DNA from: Euonymus europaeus
Lineage: Eukaryota; Streptophyta; Magnoliopsida; Celastrales; Celastraceae
DNA length: 64,000 bases
NCBI GenBank assembly: GCA_963580455.1
Contig: OY756957.1
Span: 25,078,501-25,142,500, forward strand
Direction: 5' to 3'
Every line of letters starts with the position of its first letter. The stretch's first letter is position 1. The translations under genes were made by a program, and so were the position numbers. This document shows, one piece after another, positions 35,201 through 46,765 of this stretch. The notes under the pieces were generated by a model, which had not been told where the DNA came from, ran no database searches, and worked only from the letters and a program-made list of their open reading frames with translations.

Positions 35201-38200
35201 TCAACCTATGTTTTCACTCTTCTCTTTTACTAAAGCTGTAACTGACTTGTATTTTTATATCCTTTTACTTTACAGAGGGTGGCATTTGTAGTTGTGTAGG
35301 TTCAGTCCCGCCACTTGAGCATCTTACTGCAGATGATGAAGACGTTCTTGCAGAGGAAAATATTGTTAGACAGCAAACAAGTGAAGGTGTGGTTGATTCA
35401 CATGTTGCAGTTCAGGTTCGTGGGCTTGCAAAGACCTATCCGGGCTCCAGGAAGATTGGTTGTTGTAAATGCAAAGGGACTTCACCTTACCATGCTCTTA
35501 AGGTAAAGAAGTTCTTTTCAACTGCAGTTTTCAGTATTGTGGTCTTTAGAATTAGTGCCAACGAAAGATTTTGTAGTTCATGTAATGAAAAGTGTTCTTA
35601 ATTAAAAATGTAGAGTATCTTGTTGGTCCAGAGCATAGTCTTTGATTTTCTGAAAAATATTTTCAGTTTTTATAAGCTGCAATGTCGAAGTCGTGGTTGA
35701 TGCACAGAGATGTCTTTTCTGCCCACCTGATTTCTTTCTTAGGCTTCTCTTTTGTTCAATTTTCGTCTTTTGGCTTTGTAAAGGAGTGAGAATGGATTTA
35801 ACTCATTGCTGCTGCTAATCTATAAATCACCTGCAGGGCCTTTGGGTAAATGTTGCAAAAGATCAGTTATTTTGTCTTCTTGGACCCAATGGTGCTGGGA
35901 AAACCACAGCAATCAATTGCTTGACTGGCATAACACCAGTGACTGCTGGTGATGGTAATATTCAGCTCTCATTTTATTTACTTGAGTCGTGAGTCTTTTT
36001 TTTTTGGGGTATGGCATCGGTTTTTGAGAAAGAAAAAAAATTAACAATCTAATTGGCTTGTTTACAGCACTGATTTACGGATATTCTGTCCGAAGCTCTG
36101 TTAGCATGTCAAATATTCGAAGAATAATTGGAGTTTGCCCTCAGGTCAGTCTTTCTCTCAGTTTATCTCTCTCTGGAGGTGTATGACTATCCGTATGTAT
36201 GTCTCCAGCCTATGAACTAGAATAAATCCTTCATGTATTATTACAATAAAAAGACAAACTTTTATTCCTTTCACAGTTTGATATCCTTTGGGATGCATTG
36301 TCTGGTCAAGAGCACCTCCATCTCTTTGCTAGTATCAAAGGCCTACCCAGAGCCTCAATCAAATCGGTACGTAGAAAAGTTTCCAGATTCTTTTGTTTTA
36401 AATCTTGAGTTAATTATGAAGATGTTAACGTACCGCAGCAGGAATGATCTCTTATTATCTCTTTCTTCTTTCTTTTTCTTAAGATAATTTGTCATTGAAT
36501 GCAGGTTGCTGAGAAGTCATTGGCAGAGGTAAGGCTAATTGAAGCGGAGAAAATGAGGGCTGGGAGTTACAGTGGAGGAATGAAACGCCGTCTCAGTGTT
36601 GCCATAGCCCTTATTGGTGATCCAAAATTAGTGATTCTTGATGAACCGGTATGTAGACTAGAAAACTGTGTCATTCATGTGTACTTGATCAATGTATGCA
36701 GTTTTCAAAAAGATTAATATTAGGAATTCATTTTTTCTGTAGACTACTGGCATGGATCCAGTAACGAGAAGGCATGTGTGGGACATAATAGAGGATGCTA
36801 AAAAGGGGCGTGCCATTATCCTAACAACCCACTCCATGGAAGAAGCTGACATTTTGAGCGACCGCATAGGAATTATGGCAAAGGGTAGGCTCCGCTGCAT
36901 TGGAACTTCAATCAGGTTAAAATCACGGTTTGGTACCGGTTTTATTGCTAATGTTAGCTTCGTTGGAAGCGATATTGGACAAAGTCCTACCAATGGTGAT
37001 GCTGCCCCCGCAACCAATCATGAGGCTGTTAAGCAGTTTTTTAAGCATGTACGTCTCAAAGACAAAGTGGTTTTGAGTCTTTTTGTCTGACAAACACTGA
37101 TTTCTAAACTCGTGCAAATGTTTTGACAGCGCCTAGATGTTGTTCCGAAAGAGGAGAACAAAGCTTTCGTGACTTTCATCATTCCTCATGACAAAGAGGG
37201 ACTTTTGACTGTAAGAACATTTTTACTTTTTCATTATTTTGAGCCTTATCGTCAAACACTCAATTGAGAAAATGAAACAGTGTACTAGACTTCAGCATTT
37301 ATAAATGCAACAACGTACACTAGAAACTTTGGAACTGCAACGTAAGACGAGGCCTACTGAAATGGAAACACAATGCCTGAGATTTTCCCCATCAAATTTT
37401 AGCTCGTGCATGATTGTAATCTTCCTATTTTGCATCTTTACAATGGTACCTCAATTAAATCCTTTTTTAAAATGGATAGCGTTGTCCTATGTTTGCAATT
37501 TGACGATGCATATATGGCTAAAAATGGGATCCCCAAATGTTTGGAGGCTCAAGTTACTTTGCTCCCCCTTTATTGGACTTCGAACTGTTGAGATCACAAT
37601 TATAACTAAGATAATGATGTTTCCTTAAGTGTTTTCCAATGCCATTAGTATGCACCTTGTCGAAAAAAGATCATAAATACTCCTTTCTTTTGCCTCGCAA
37701 TGCAACACAAAATGCATTAGATGTACTATCGAGTCAAGGTTTACTGAGTACTCCTTTCTGTATCTTTTGCTAGCTTATGGCATTTGCAATTTTGAACAGG
37801 AATTTTTCGCTGAGCTCCAAGACAGAGAGGTTGAATTCGGTATAACAGACATTCAACTCAGTCTTACAACTCTGGAAGAAGTTTTCTTAAATATTGCGAG
37901 GCAGGCAGAACTGGAAAGTGCTACAGCTGAGGGGAGACTAGTCACTTTGAACTTGACATCTGGAGCCTCCGTTGAGGTATGATATGTTTTGACGTTTATG
38001 TTCATATGGCAAGTTTTACTAGTTCATATGTTTTGATAGTTGCATTTTTACATTGGCACCGCAGATACCTGTGGGGGCTAGATTTGTTGGGATTCCAGGA
38101 ACAGAAACAACAGAAAATCCTAGAGGCATAATGGTTGAAGTTTACTGGGTCCAAGACGATACTGGCACCCTCTGCATTTCTGGCCACTCTCCGGAAATTC

Positions 38201-38331
38201 CACTACCTCCTAATGTTCAGTCTACGGCTTCTTCAGCAGCACCATCTCACAGAGGTTTCTTAGGTCGGACAGGACCAGTTCGTGGAGTAGTGATAGACCC
38301 AAGTCAGGTTAGCACTAGTAATATTTCTTGA
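32283..38331 (+). CDS. Half-size ABCA-subfamily ABC transporter (ABCA2-like)
   Basis: Sixteen exons: 32283-32654, 33257-33488, 33636-33805, 33912-34097, 34216-34311, 34400-34600, 35023-35182, 35276-35502, 35837-35954, 36068-36144, 36277-36366, 36505-36648, 36743-37048, 37130-37210, 37800-37976, 38065-38331. They join into 967 codons ending in TGA. The N-terminus MTSLLRGFPLLIQQFTALFK, membrane helix at 33-50, lumenal motif LPCFDFVWSGN, membrane block (about 258-450) and the Cys motif IGCCKCKGTS before the ATPase domain are those of plant ABCA2. The nucleotide-binding domain has Walker A GPNGAGKT (564-571), signature YSGGMKRR (665-672), Walker B LDEP (Asp689/Glu690) and H-loop His721. The C-terminal region with IPVGARFVGIPGTE is also typical. 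All junctions are GT/AG. The protein should act as a dimer in membrane lipid transport; the substrate is not shown by sequence. It differs in clade from its divergent neighbour, so the two are not a recent tandem copy. Confidence 0.95.
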
Positions 38332-39734
38332 AATATTTCTCTTTTTAGTTCTTCCAGTCATATTGTTTTATGCAACGTTTAAAGCAAAAGATAAATACAT
38401 ATATTTGTAAATTATGGAGGTTTTTTTTTTTTTATATAACAGAGAATAAATTGTATTTTTTGCTATGTAATATGTCTTTAGTTTAGGGTTTACTTTAGTG
38501 TCTATATTTATGGGAGCTGTTCTTTCATTCTTAAATTTGTTTCTCCTCTATGATACTGGACTCCTCGCCTTACTCATGTAGACACAACATGACATGGGTA
38601 TGAATTCCGTATCGGATCTTATAAAAAAATTTATGGATACTTGCGCTTTTTTTTCCTTCCCTTTTTATGATTATATACTTTAAATATAGACTCATTTTAT
38701 TAGATTATATTCTTTAACGATAGACTATTTAGAGAGATAATTTTATGCATTTGTCTCAATTTTTCATTAATAAAAAATAAGAAAATTGTTTAAGTTAATA
38801 AAAAATATCAAAAAATAAGAAAATTATTGCAAAATTGCATTGATCATAATATTTACACATACTTGTATCCCCATACGTTTAAAAGTCGACGAGTCTTGTA
38901 TCCATACCTAAGTCAAGGTATCATAATTTCTCCTAGCAGACCAACAAATTACCTAAACTGAGACTTATACTTAACACAACTTAAGACTTATTCTTAACAC
39001 AATTTAAGCGAATCGCAGCACTTCTTGGGCGGAGGAGCTGTTGCGATTCGCTGGCCTTCGGCGGAGATGGTGCGGCAGAGGGAGGAGCCGCTGCTTCTTG
39101 GGTCTTCACTAGGAGGAGTAGCTGCTCGTGGATCTTTCCTCTGTATGTTGAGATGTGATGTGGATTTAGGCAGAGCAATAAATCCGAAAATCACCTCCTC
39201 CGTCCGATCTGTCCATTATAAATTGAACGGTCAATATTGAAAGCCCGTAAATAAGACTATTTACGCTTCAGCGCATGTGAGCATCACTATATATATATAT
39301 AAAGACGAAAAAAAGAGATCAATAACCCCTCTCTTTATGACTTCCTCCTAATAAACGTGAAAAACTCATTTCTTAAGTCTCGAAGCATTACAAATGAAGA
39401 GCTATCCTCTCAGAATGTGTAGATAGGAACAAAACACTATAACCACAGCCAAGAGGTTAGCAATGAAGAAAAGAGCTATCTTCTCAGAATGTGTAGATAT
39501 GAACAAAACACTATAACCTTAGCTAAGAGGTTAGCAATGAAGAAATGATGTAAAAAACACGAACAAAAAAGCAAAAACAATATCCTCTAACAGATGAAGA
39601 AAATCACTAAACAGATGACTGGCATGCCTACCCAAATAACAACCAGAAGAAATTTTAAGTGTGGCTGTATTCACTGGGGGCTTCCTTTCCTATCCATTAC
39701 TATAAAGGATGCAATTCAGAACAGTCTTAGAAGT
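38332..39734. other. Intergenic DNA between ABCA2-like and the IQD relic
   Basis: It contains the 3' flank of the ABCA2-like gene, an AT-rich stretch with TATCC-type mirrored words (38590-38930), and a perfect 10-bp inverted pair GCGAATCGCA / TGCGATTCGC at 39007-39016 and 39043-39052. A tandem duplication of 74 bp lies at 39399-39545 (GAGCTATCYTCTCAGAATGT repeated). A possible last IQD exon (see that entry) lies near 39680. Confidence 0.5.
39399..39545. repeat. 74-bp tandem duplication
   Basis: GAGCTATCCTCTCAGAATGT at 39399 recurs at 39473 with few differences, followed in both by GTAGATAKGAACAAAACACT and AAGAGGTTAGCAATGAAGAA. Two units only. Confidence 0.85.
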
Positions 39735-42379
39735 CTATTGATACATACCATTTCCATCTCTTGATGATAACACAGATCTGTCACTTCTATTCCCTCCTTT
39801 ACCAGTGGCATGAAGCATTCTCTGAGTCCTGGGTGACTGAGAGTTGACTTTGCTATTAGTAGATGGCAAAGAATGACGCCGGACAACATTTTTCTCTATG
39901 GAGCCTTGCAATCTCATCTTTGCCTTTGCAGATTCAGTGGCTGCCATATAGCTTGGCAATGTAGGACTGTTCTGTAGAACATTCTCTGCACGATCTTGCA
40001 TAGCTGGAGTGGATGCTTTACTACTTGATTTATGATTCTCATTCAACAACCGCATGCGCATAGAAGCCACACTCAGATTATCACTTGTAACTTCCTCTTG
40101 ATAGCTTTTTACATTCTTCCACTGACAAAATGCCATGTTTAACAAAGACAACTCAAGCTGAATCTCAACAAATTATCAAAGAACCACCAGAGCTCTAAAA
40201 ATATACAATAAATTAAGATTTCAATAACAATATCCAATAAATTAAGATTTGAAATTTTGAATGACATTTCATCCATCTTTAATTGCTTAGTATCACTGTA
40301 TCAGTGTCAATTCACTAATAAATGTGAAATCCTTGGGCAGGTTTTATTTTTTCTTAAAAGGGTCTCCTGAGATGTGATTGTAATAAGAATCAAGCCAGTC
40401 GATACATTTAGGTCACCTTGAGTATATGCCATGCTATCAATTGACCGATCTCTGTGCAACCATTCTAGGAGGTAAGACATGACAAAAACATACCTTTTGT
40501 ATAAAAGCATTTGTTGACAGTTTCCCTGTCAGCACAGGCATATAAATTCCAATTGAATTTCTAATCTCTACCTCCTGACAAAAAAAAAAAAAAAAACCAA
40601 AATCAAAATCAAAATTAGCAAATTGCACAAAAGGCGGGCTACGAAACAGTCTGTCTTCAAAATGAATGTATACTGTGGACCCGCAATCTTGTGCATTTTC
40701 AGCAAGTAAAAACAGGATTTTGATACATAGATTTTTTAATTGTCTGCCTGTTTGTAAAACTCTACTTTCTCCTTGGTTTGTTATAGAAAAAACAAAAGAA
40801 TTGATCAGGTCAAAGGCATCTTTAAAGAGTGATCACAAGGCAAAAACACCCAAGCTTTAACAAACAGCATCAATATATGAGGAGAAAATGTGAATTGAGA
40901 TAACCGAATAAATAACTACGCATGCATTGTATTGTGAAATTTTCCTCAATTACATCATCTTTTAATAACCAAATAATTCAGTATAGTCAGTAGCTCTATG
41001 TGAACCCTGAAAAGTCAATCCTTGGCAAGCAACTCATAGACTATCTTTTTTTTTAATCAAGCTCATGACCACGATGCAAAATACTATGCCTCGCAATTAG
41101 TTATTTAGAAAGCAGCCAAAGTGTAAAAATGAGACAAGTTGCGATTATACATCAGACCACTTTTAGAGAAGACAATTAATAAAATAATTACCAGAGGCTT
41201 TGGTAGACTACACTTTTCACGCACTTCTAATCCAATATCTGAACACCTGACCTTTCTCCCATGAACAAGTGCCTGCATCTTGACGAGTCCTAGCATACAG
41301 GAAAACGTAGCAACTGCTTGTCTTCTAACCAAATGGCCACGGATAAGTGCTTGTAGCCTTATGATGCCATTCAGAGCCCAAAATGCACGTCGTGCCTTCA
41401 AAGAAAAACAGTGATCGGGAAAATTATAAACTCCATAATCACTTTGTTTTATATAAAACAAATTAAACAAAACCAAACTAAAAATGCTATAAATACAAAT
41501 CAAGTTCTTGGGGCATGCCAAAGAGACCCACTACAACGGAAGTTCAGCAACTAGGCTAATAGCAAGGCTGCAATGTTAAAAACCTTTCTACAACCACTTC
41601 TCGTATAAATTAGGCCAAGAAGGAGAGGGCGTTGTCACAAGAAGTGATCTAGTACCATTCACTTTCATTAGCTCTAAAGTGGAACCTAACATCAAGCACT
41701 AAAGAACTTCAAGAAAAAAAATTAAATGCACAAATCACAATGACTAGAAAACATAGGAATCCTAGCAACTCTTAAGAAGGTGTCTAGGTAAGGTATCACG
41801 ATTCATGACCACTTTTCAGAAAGGAATGCCAAATGTTCAAAGCGCACCCTCTATTCAAGTTTCCCCATGTAAAAGAGTCTCACAAGAAAAATTGCAATCA
41901 GTAGTCATAATTAGCACACATCAGTCAATCATTTTAGCACACCTTGAGAGTAGTATTAACAAGAATATTACCAAGTAACCCCTAAAAGCAGCTTGCACCA
42001 TTGTCACAGCTTGCTCTAGCCTCAATTGTTCAGGATTGGATGGTGCATGTTGGGTTACAAAACCTTGCAAATCTGCAACTTGATTTACGGGCAATGCTGT
42101 TCTTCCATTTTGGGATGAATTGGCAGCATTCGTACTCTCTGATTCTAACATATTTTCATCTCTTTCACTGGTATCAGGGATAAAATGGGACGCCTTTACG
42201 GGTAATGATGTTCTTCCATTTTGTGATGAATTGGCAGCATTTGTACTCTCTGATTCTAACAAATTTTCATCTCTGTCACTGGTATCAGGGATAAAATGGG
42301 AAGCGTCCAAGGGATTTAAATGCATGTTAGCGTCTAATGCCTTGGAACCAACCAATGTTTCTTTCTCGCTTCCAATCTT
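39735..42379 (-). pseudogene. IQD (IQ67-domain, calmodulin-binding) gene, incomplete
   Basis: Exons seen: 42379-41972 (136 codons, ending QAAFRGYL), 41395-41192 (68 codons, ARRAFWALNGIIRLQALIRG... with HLVRRQAVA), 40574-40494 (27 codons, with GKLSTNAFIQK) and 40131-39735 (with the DUF4005-type LPSYMAATESAKAKMR and SSRDGNG). The IQ motifs and the phase-0 intron inside AAFRGYL|ARRA identify the IQD28-32 group, which binds calmodulin and links it to microtubules and the plasma membrane. Missing are the usual N-terminal exon with a MGKSPGKW-like start, which I do not find up to 47 kb, and the exon with the tryptophan-rich WLERW region between FIQK and WKNV. The last segment may splice at 39745 (AATG|GTATGT) to an exon near 39680 (GGAAGCCCCCAGTGAATACA on the minus strand). 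No internal stop is seen in the exons, so decay is by exon loss; a LINE sits upstream. It could still be transcribed. Confidence 0.7.
42083..42304 (-). repeat. In-frame 111-bp tandem duplication inside the IQD exon
   Basis: Residues 26-62 and 63-99 of the exon are two 37-codon units, each beginning ASHFIPDTS and ending NSSQNGRTxLPV, with only about four amino-acid differences. The duplication keeps frame and adds a Ser/Asn-rich segment before the IQ motifs. High identity makes it recent. Confidence 0.95.
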
Positions 42380-42979
42380 CTGCACACAAAGAGCAAATTG
42401 AAGTAGGTATAACTTTAAAACCACTACTATTATCTAGGTGCACATTATGGCACAGATGGAGTAACAGGTACAGAAAAAGAAATGGGCAACAATCAAATTG
42501 TGCTCCTCTATGAAAGAAATTCCTCCAAAGCAAACATTGAGTCTCTGTTTTGCCTCTCAAAATGAGGCTTCCATATAAATAAGCATGCAAACTCACATGG
42601 GTTCCCCCTTTAAATTAGGCGCTACATTCGCTGTTACCAATATGATAATTATTTAATGATTCACATTGTAGACATTAGAGAGTAGATACTATCACACTGT
42701 GTAATCACCTGATCCGGTGTATTACCTAATTTAATTAATATACCACCAACATCATCTTCCTCGAGATGATAGAATTCGTACAAGCTAGCATGTTCACGAG
42801 GACAAAAGAAACATAACTAAATGCTTGGGTCTTTAGTGGTAGTTTTAAGGGATTGAATACTTGCAACTACAATTGAACTCAGAATTTGACGTATAAGAAT
42901 AGTGAAGGACCTCGAGTGTTTAAACACCCGGAACATATGTATTGGTAATCTCTCAAAGGTATTACAAGAGAAAGAGGAG

Positions 42980-44000
42980 TGGAAAACAGAAGTTTGTGAG
43001 TGGTATCAGAATCTTTTTGAGAATCTACCATAGGAGACCTTTTGTTGGTTTGATCTAGAAATTAAAGGGAACTAGCTACGTGGACAGTGGACAAAAATAC
43101 TCATGGAAGTTAAGACTAGGGCTGACATATCGGATTACAAAGTTGATAAAGCCCCAGGGTAAGGAGGTCTCACCATGACATGCTTGAATCCAATCTCTCT
43201 TCTCTATTTCATGTATGGAAAGGGAATTGGGAGCATCAGAGCAAGCGAACAAGAAATCGAGATGCTTGAGATGTTTCTGGACAAGAGGTTTAAGACTATA
43301 GGATACTTTGCTTCATTTCATGTTTGTTTTGGTAGGGAAGGTGCGAAATAAATTTTGAGTAAACAAATGAAATGTAGTTTAGAGAAGAAAAATAGCGTAA
43401 CATATTCTCTTTGTGGGTGAGACTATTTTGTTCTATATGATGGAACTTCAACAAATTCTAAATACACGGTATTCTTCTTTGCTTTAAAGCGGCGATAGGC
43501 CTCAAGGTGAAAAACATGAATGACTCCATTTTCATGAAACTGTTAAGAATATAAATCTGCTAGCGAAAATTCTAGGATGGCATGAGTAAGGTTCCCATAA
43601 GTTATTTGCATTGGGGTAAAGCTTATGGAGAAAAGGGTCAGGGACTTATTGTAGAAAAGTTTTAAGGGAAAAAAATGTTGAGCAAGATCAAAGAATAACT
43701 ATCAATCAAAAGAAGGGAGTTGCACCCAAATCAAACACAACTACCCAAATACCACTTTCCATGTTTGCCATTCAAACTAGTCAATGCACATAAAAAAAAA
43801 CCTGAAAAATGGGTATATCATAAATGGTAATAGTGAAAGATAAGATACGTGCATGGAAGTTTAAGCATAAAAAACCGGGCTGAAATGGTTTTAGGGGCAT
43901 CGCTGCCCTTGGGTATTTATAAATTTGTTTGGAAGAAATGAAACAAAAAAGACCTTTGAAGGACAGGAACCCTCAATATCAATATAATGGGACTCATGGC
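42980..44000 (+). mobile_element. Degenerate LINE reverse-transcriptase fragment
   Basis: Broken frames read WYQNLFENLP (near 43000), VDKAPG followed by a stop (43142-43162, the LINE KAPGPDG motif), then further on GLKVKNMN-like and LAKILGWHE (near 43560-43590), in the order seen in plant L1-type reverse transcriptases. Stops and frameshifts are frequent. It lies upstream of the first recognised IQD exon in the opposite orientation and may have contributed to that gene's loss. Confidence 0.55.
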
Positions 44001-45247
44001 TAAATACTTAATCTCATTGGTACATGAGCAACAAAGATTAAACGGTTATTCTCTTTTGAGTGTATCAATATCACTTGTGTATTTGATGGTAAAAGGGTGG
44101 CAACTCCTTCGTGCCTTATGCTAAACAAGGTTTCTCTAGAATTATTATATATACATATATGTTATGGGAAGGACATTTTTATATATTCATATTCATGCTT
44201 CAAAACAAAATAAGTAGTCAAATATTTGTATTTGTTCTGAGAAGACTCATTGCGATCTATTGTTGGAAATGCTGTCATCCAATTCATACAGAAGTGGAAT
44301 GGAAAGACAGGAAAAAACAAGGAACAAAAGAAAGCTCTTAACATATTTCGATTACATATTGCCTTATAGGACAACAGTGGAAAATAGCTCTCTGAAGACT
44401 ACTCAGAGTTACAAAATAGCCCAGCGCAAGAATAATGACAACATGACATGGAGAATACTATGTATACTCCAAGGAGCACAGAAGCTTTAGACCCCACATT
44501 CATGCACTCAAAGTAATGAACAGCCTTCTACCTCTTCCAAATGACGACACATCAAAACAGAAGAAACTCCCAACTCAATGAAAAGAAAAATATTACCTAC
44601 ATAATTCTATTATATCTACAATAAAACAAGATCCACAGATCACATATTCAATTCCTGAACACAATGTCCTCACATATTCTATGAGGTACGGTGTGCGCAC
44701 ATCCTGCATGTCCGAAACCCCGCCCACTGCGGGAACCTTGTGCTCAGGAGTTATTTATCTTTTCTCTACCTACCATAGAACAACATAACAAGTGTTCACA
44801 GCATTTCCAGAGCACAGTACCCTTGCACTATTTTTCACTGCATTGTTTCATGAATTAATTTTCTTTACTCATTTCCATATCTCAAAATTACATAAATTAA
44901 CAACTATTATTAAATCATATTTTCAGATAATTAAGGTCCAGGTCCTCTCTTTGCACCTATCACGCATACAGCTGAACAAAATGAACATTGAACCTCTCTT
45001 GTCATTCCTTAATCCTTAATTTTAACCAAAACAAAAATTTAGAAATAAGCCAAAACAATCAAAAACAAAAACACATTTCCATCAGCATTTCTCACACGAT
45101 GGTGTGAGAAAATTGACAAAATTGCCTTACCATTTTCAATTTAGCTATACTTGAAACATTTGTAAAAAAAACCAATCGCAAGATTAATTTTAGTGCCTAG
45201 CTACGTTCAATCCATTTTCGTTCATCCAAGGACCACCAAAAACTCAC
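44001..45247. other. Non-coding stretch between LINE fossil and MAG2 relic
   Basis: No exon recognised on either strand; in particular no third exon for the MAG2 relic. Positions 44680-44760 (GGTGTGCGCACATCCTGCATG ... CCCGCCCACTGCGGGAACC) resemble the 3' part of plant Au-type SINEs; a similar degenerate block lies near 34825-34885 inside ABCA2-like intron 6. Confidence 0.4.
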
Positions 45248-45786
45248 CAGAATAGGCTCGCACTGTCTCCACCCTTGCTACCTCCTTCGCCAGGGCAGGA
45301 AGCTCCTGCCCCAATATCTGCTCCTTCCTCCCATTTATTTCTCCTCCACCTGGGCACAAAAGTCCACAAAAAAATGTTAAAAAGCGCTTCATTAAGCCTC
45401 CGAATCTGTACAAAAAGAGATGCAACATACACACACCAACAACTGAGAAAACTACTACCCCACATATGTATATATCGACTTAAAGTTTAATCAACCTCAC
45501 AGAGAACCGCAAGCTACAGTTAGCGAACTGAGATCAATCAACCTGGCATTCACAGAGCCAAAAAGCCCACCAATGCGATCAGAGAAAGAAGCATAGGAAA
45601 GAAGACGGGATTCGAGGGTCGACCGAAGGTTGATTAGAGTCTGCTCCAAGTCACAGCACTGAGTCTGCAGGTCAGAGAGAAGGTTTGGGGCTTGAGCGAG
45701 ATCCTCATCGGCTTTGAGCTTCTCGTTGAGAAAAGAGAGTAGAGAGGAAGGCTCGAGAGAGGAGGAAGCGTTCGGATCGAATCCAT
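45248..45786 (-). pseudogene. MAG2/RINT1-TIP20 family gene, 5' relic (two exons)
   Basis: Exon 1 (45786-45508) opens MDSIRTLPPLSSLP in one frame and continues in another with LLSFLNEKLKADEDLAQAP, LLSDLQTQCCDLEQTL and YASFSDRIGGLFGSVN. A one-base shift between about 45735 and 45760 breaks the frame. Exon 2 (45349-45248) reads GGEINGRKEQILGQELPALA then KEVARVETVRAY and ends TCTG|GTGAG. Both resemble the start of plant MAG2, a subunit of the ER tether for Golgi-to-ER vesicles, a protein of several hundred residues. No further exon is found before the IQD exons at 42 kb. The frameshift plus truncation mark it as a dead gene. In Arabidopsis MAG2 lies next to the ABCA cluster, which supports both the identification and in-place decay. 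Confidence 0.65.
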
Positions 45787-45886
45787 TTTCAAGACTATTG
45801 TTAGGGTAACTTGCGACACGGTTCAAGACAATTGTTAGGGTCAAATTAGGAGACGATAACAGATGAGTCGTATGTTATCAATTTGA

Positions 45887-46676
45887 CACTAACACGTGTC
45901 AGGGGCGTGTGTCGAGTGGGCGGGATCCAGCACGAGGAGGTATTGTTCCGCCTGGAGTTATGCCCAGTGGATTTTAATACGCCTCTGTGGCTGCCCAATG
46001 GGTTTTAATACGCCTCCGTCACTAACACATGCACGTGTGCTTAGGGCGACACGTGTGTCGAGTGGGCTGGGCCCAGTACGATGAGGTATTGTCCCGCCTG
46101 GGGGTTAGGCCCAGTGGTTTTTAATACACCTTCGTGGTTGCCCAGTGAGTTTTAATACGCCTCCGTTCCTAACACCTGCATGTGTACCTGGGGCGACACG
46201 TGTCGAGTGGGCTGGGCCCAACACGAGAAGGTATTGTCCCGCCTGAGGTTAGGCCCGGTGGATTTTAATACGCTTCCGTGGTTGCCCAGTGGGTTTTAAT
46301 ATGCCTCTGTGGCTGCTCAAATCCTTGACCTAGAAGTTTAATGTTAGGGTCAAATTGGAACACGGTCACAAAAGAGTCGTAGGTTGCCAATTTAGCACTA
46401 ATACCCGCACGTGTGCCTGGGCCGACACGTGTGTCGAGTGGGCTGGGCCCAGCACGAGGAGGTATTGTCCCGCCTGGAGTTAGGCCCAGTGGGTTTTAAT
46501 ACGCCTCCGTGGCTGCTCGAACCCTTGACCTCACAGAGGAGCCACAGGTAGTCAATTTGACACTAACCCCTGCACGTGTGTCGAGTGGGCTGGGCACGGC
46601 ACGAGGAGGTATTGTCCCGCCTGAGATTAGGCCTAATGAGTTTTAATAAGCCTTCGTGGCTGCTCGAATCCTTGAC
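45887..46676 (+). repeat. GC-rich complex tandem array (5 units, about 146 bp)
   Basis: GTGTCGAGTGGGCTGGGCCC-like starts occur at 45909, 46055, 46200, 46431 and 46578. Each unit goes on through CACGAGGAGGTATTGTCCCG, GGCCCAGTGGGTTTTAATAC and GCCTCCGTGG. Spacings are 146, 145, 231 and 147 bp. The longer spacing holds an extra block (CCTTGACCTAGAAGTTTAATGTTAGGG...) that resembles the sequence before the array. ACACGTGT (an ACGT core) recurs. The words ATTGTCC...TTTTAA resemble a repeat common in eudicot genomes. It lies directly upstream of the MAG2 relic. Confidence 0.85.
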
Positions 46677-46677
46677 C

Positions 46678-46749
46678 TAGAGGTTTTGGGAGAGAGCCAC
46701 TACCACTACTAATTGGAGTAGTGGTAGTGGCTCTCTCCTAAAACCTCTA
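46678..46749. repeat. Near-perfect long hairpin (33-bp arms, 6-base loop)
   Basis: Arms 46678-46710 and 46717-46749 are inverted copies with one mismatch (a G.T wobble in RNA on one strand), separated by AATTGG. The stem includes GAGAGAGCCACTACCACTAC. The left arm grows out of the CTTGACCTAG tail of the preceding tandem array, and a 15-bp palindrome GTCCCAATTTGGGAC follows at 46751-46765. It could be a cruciform site, a MITE remnant or a young small-RNA precursor. Confidence 0.9.
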
Positions 46750-46765
46750 AGTCCCAATTTGGGAC

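Noticed and set aside
42379..45248. Fusion transcript of the MAG2 relic exons with the IQD exons
   Set aside because: Exon phases do not match (MAG2 exon 2 ends in phase 1, the IQD exon begins in phase 0), so no in-frame fusion would result.
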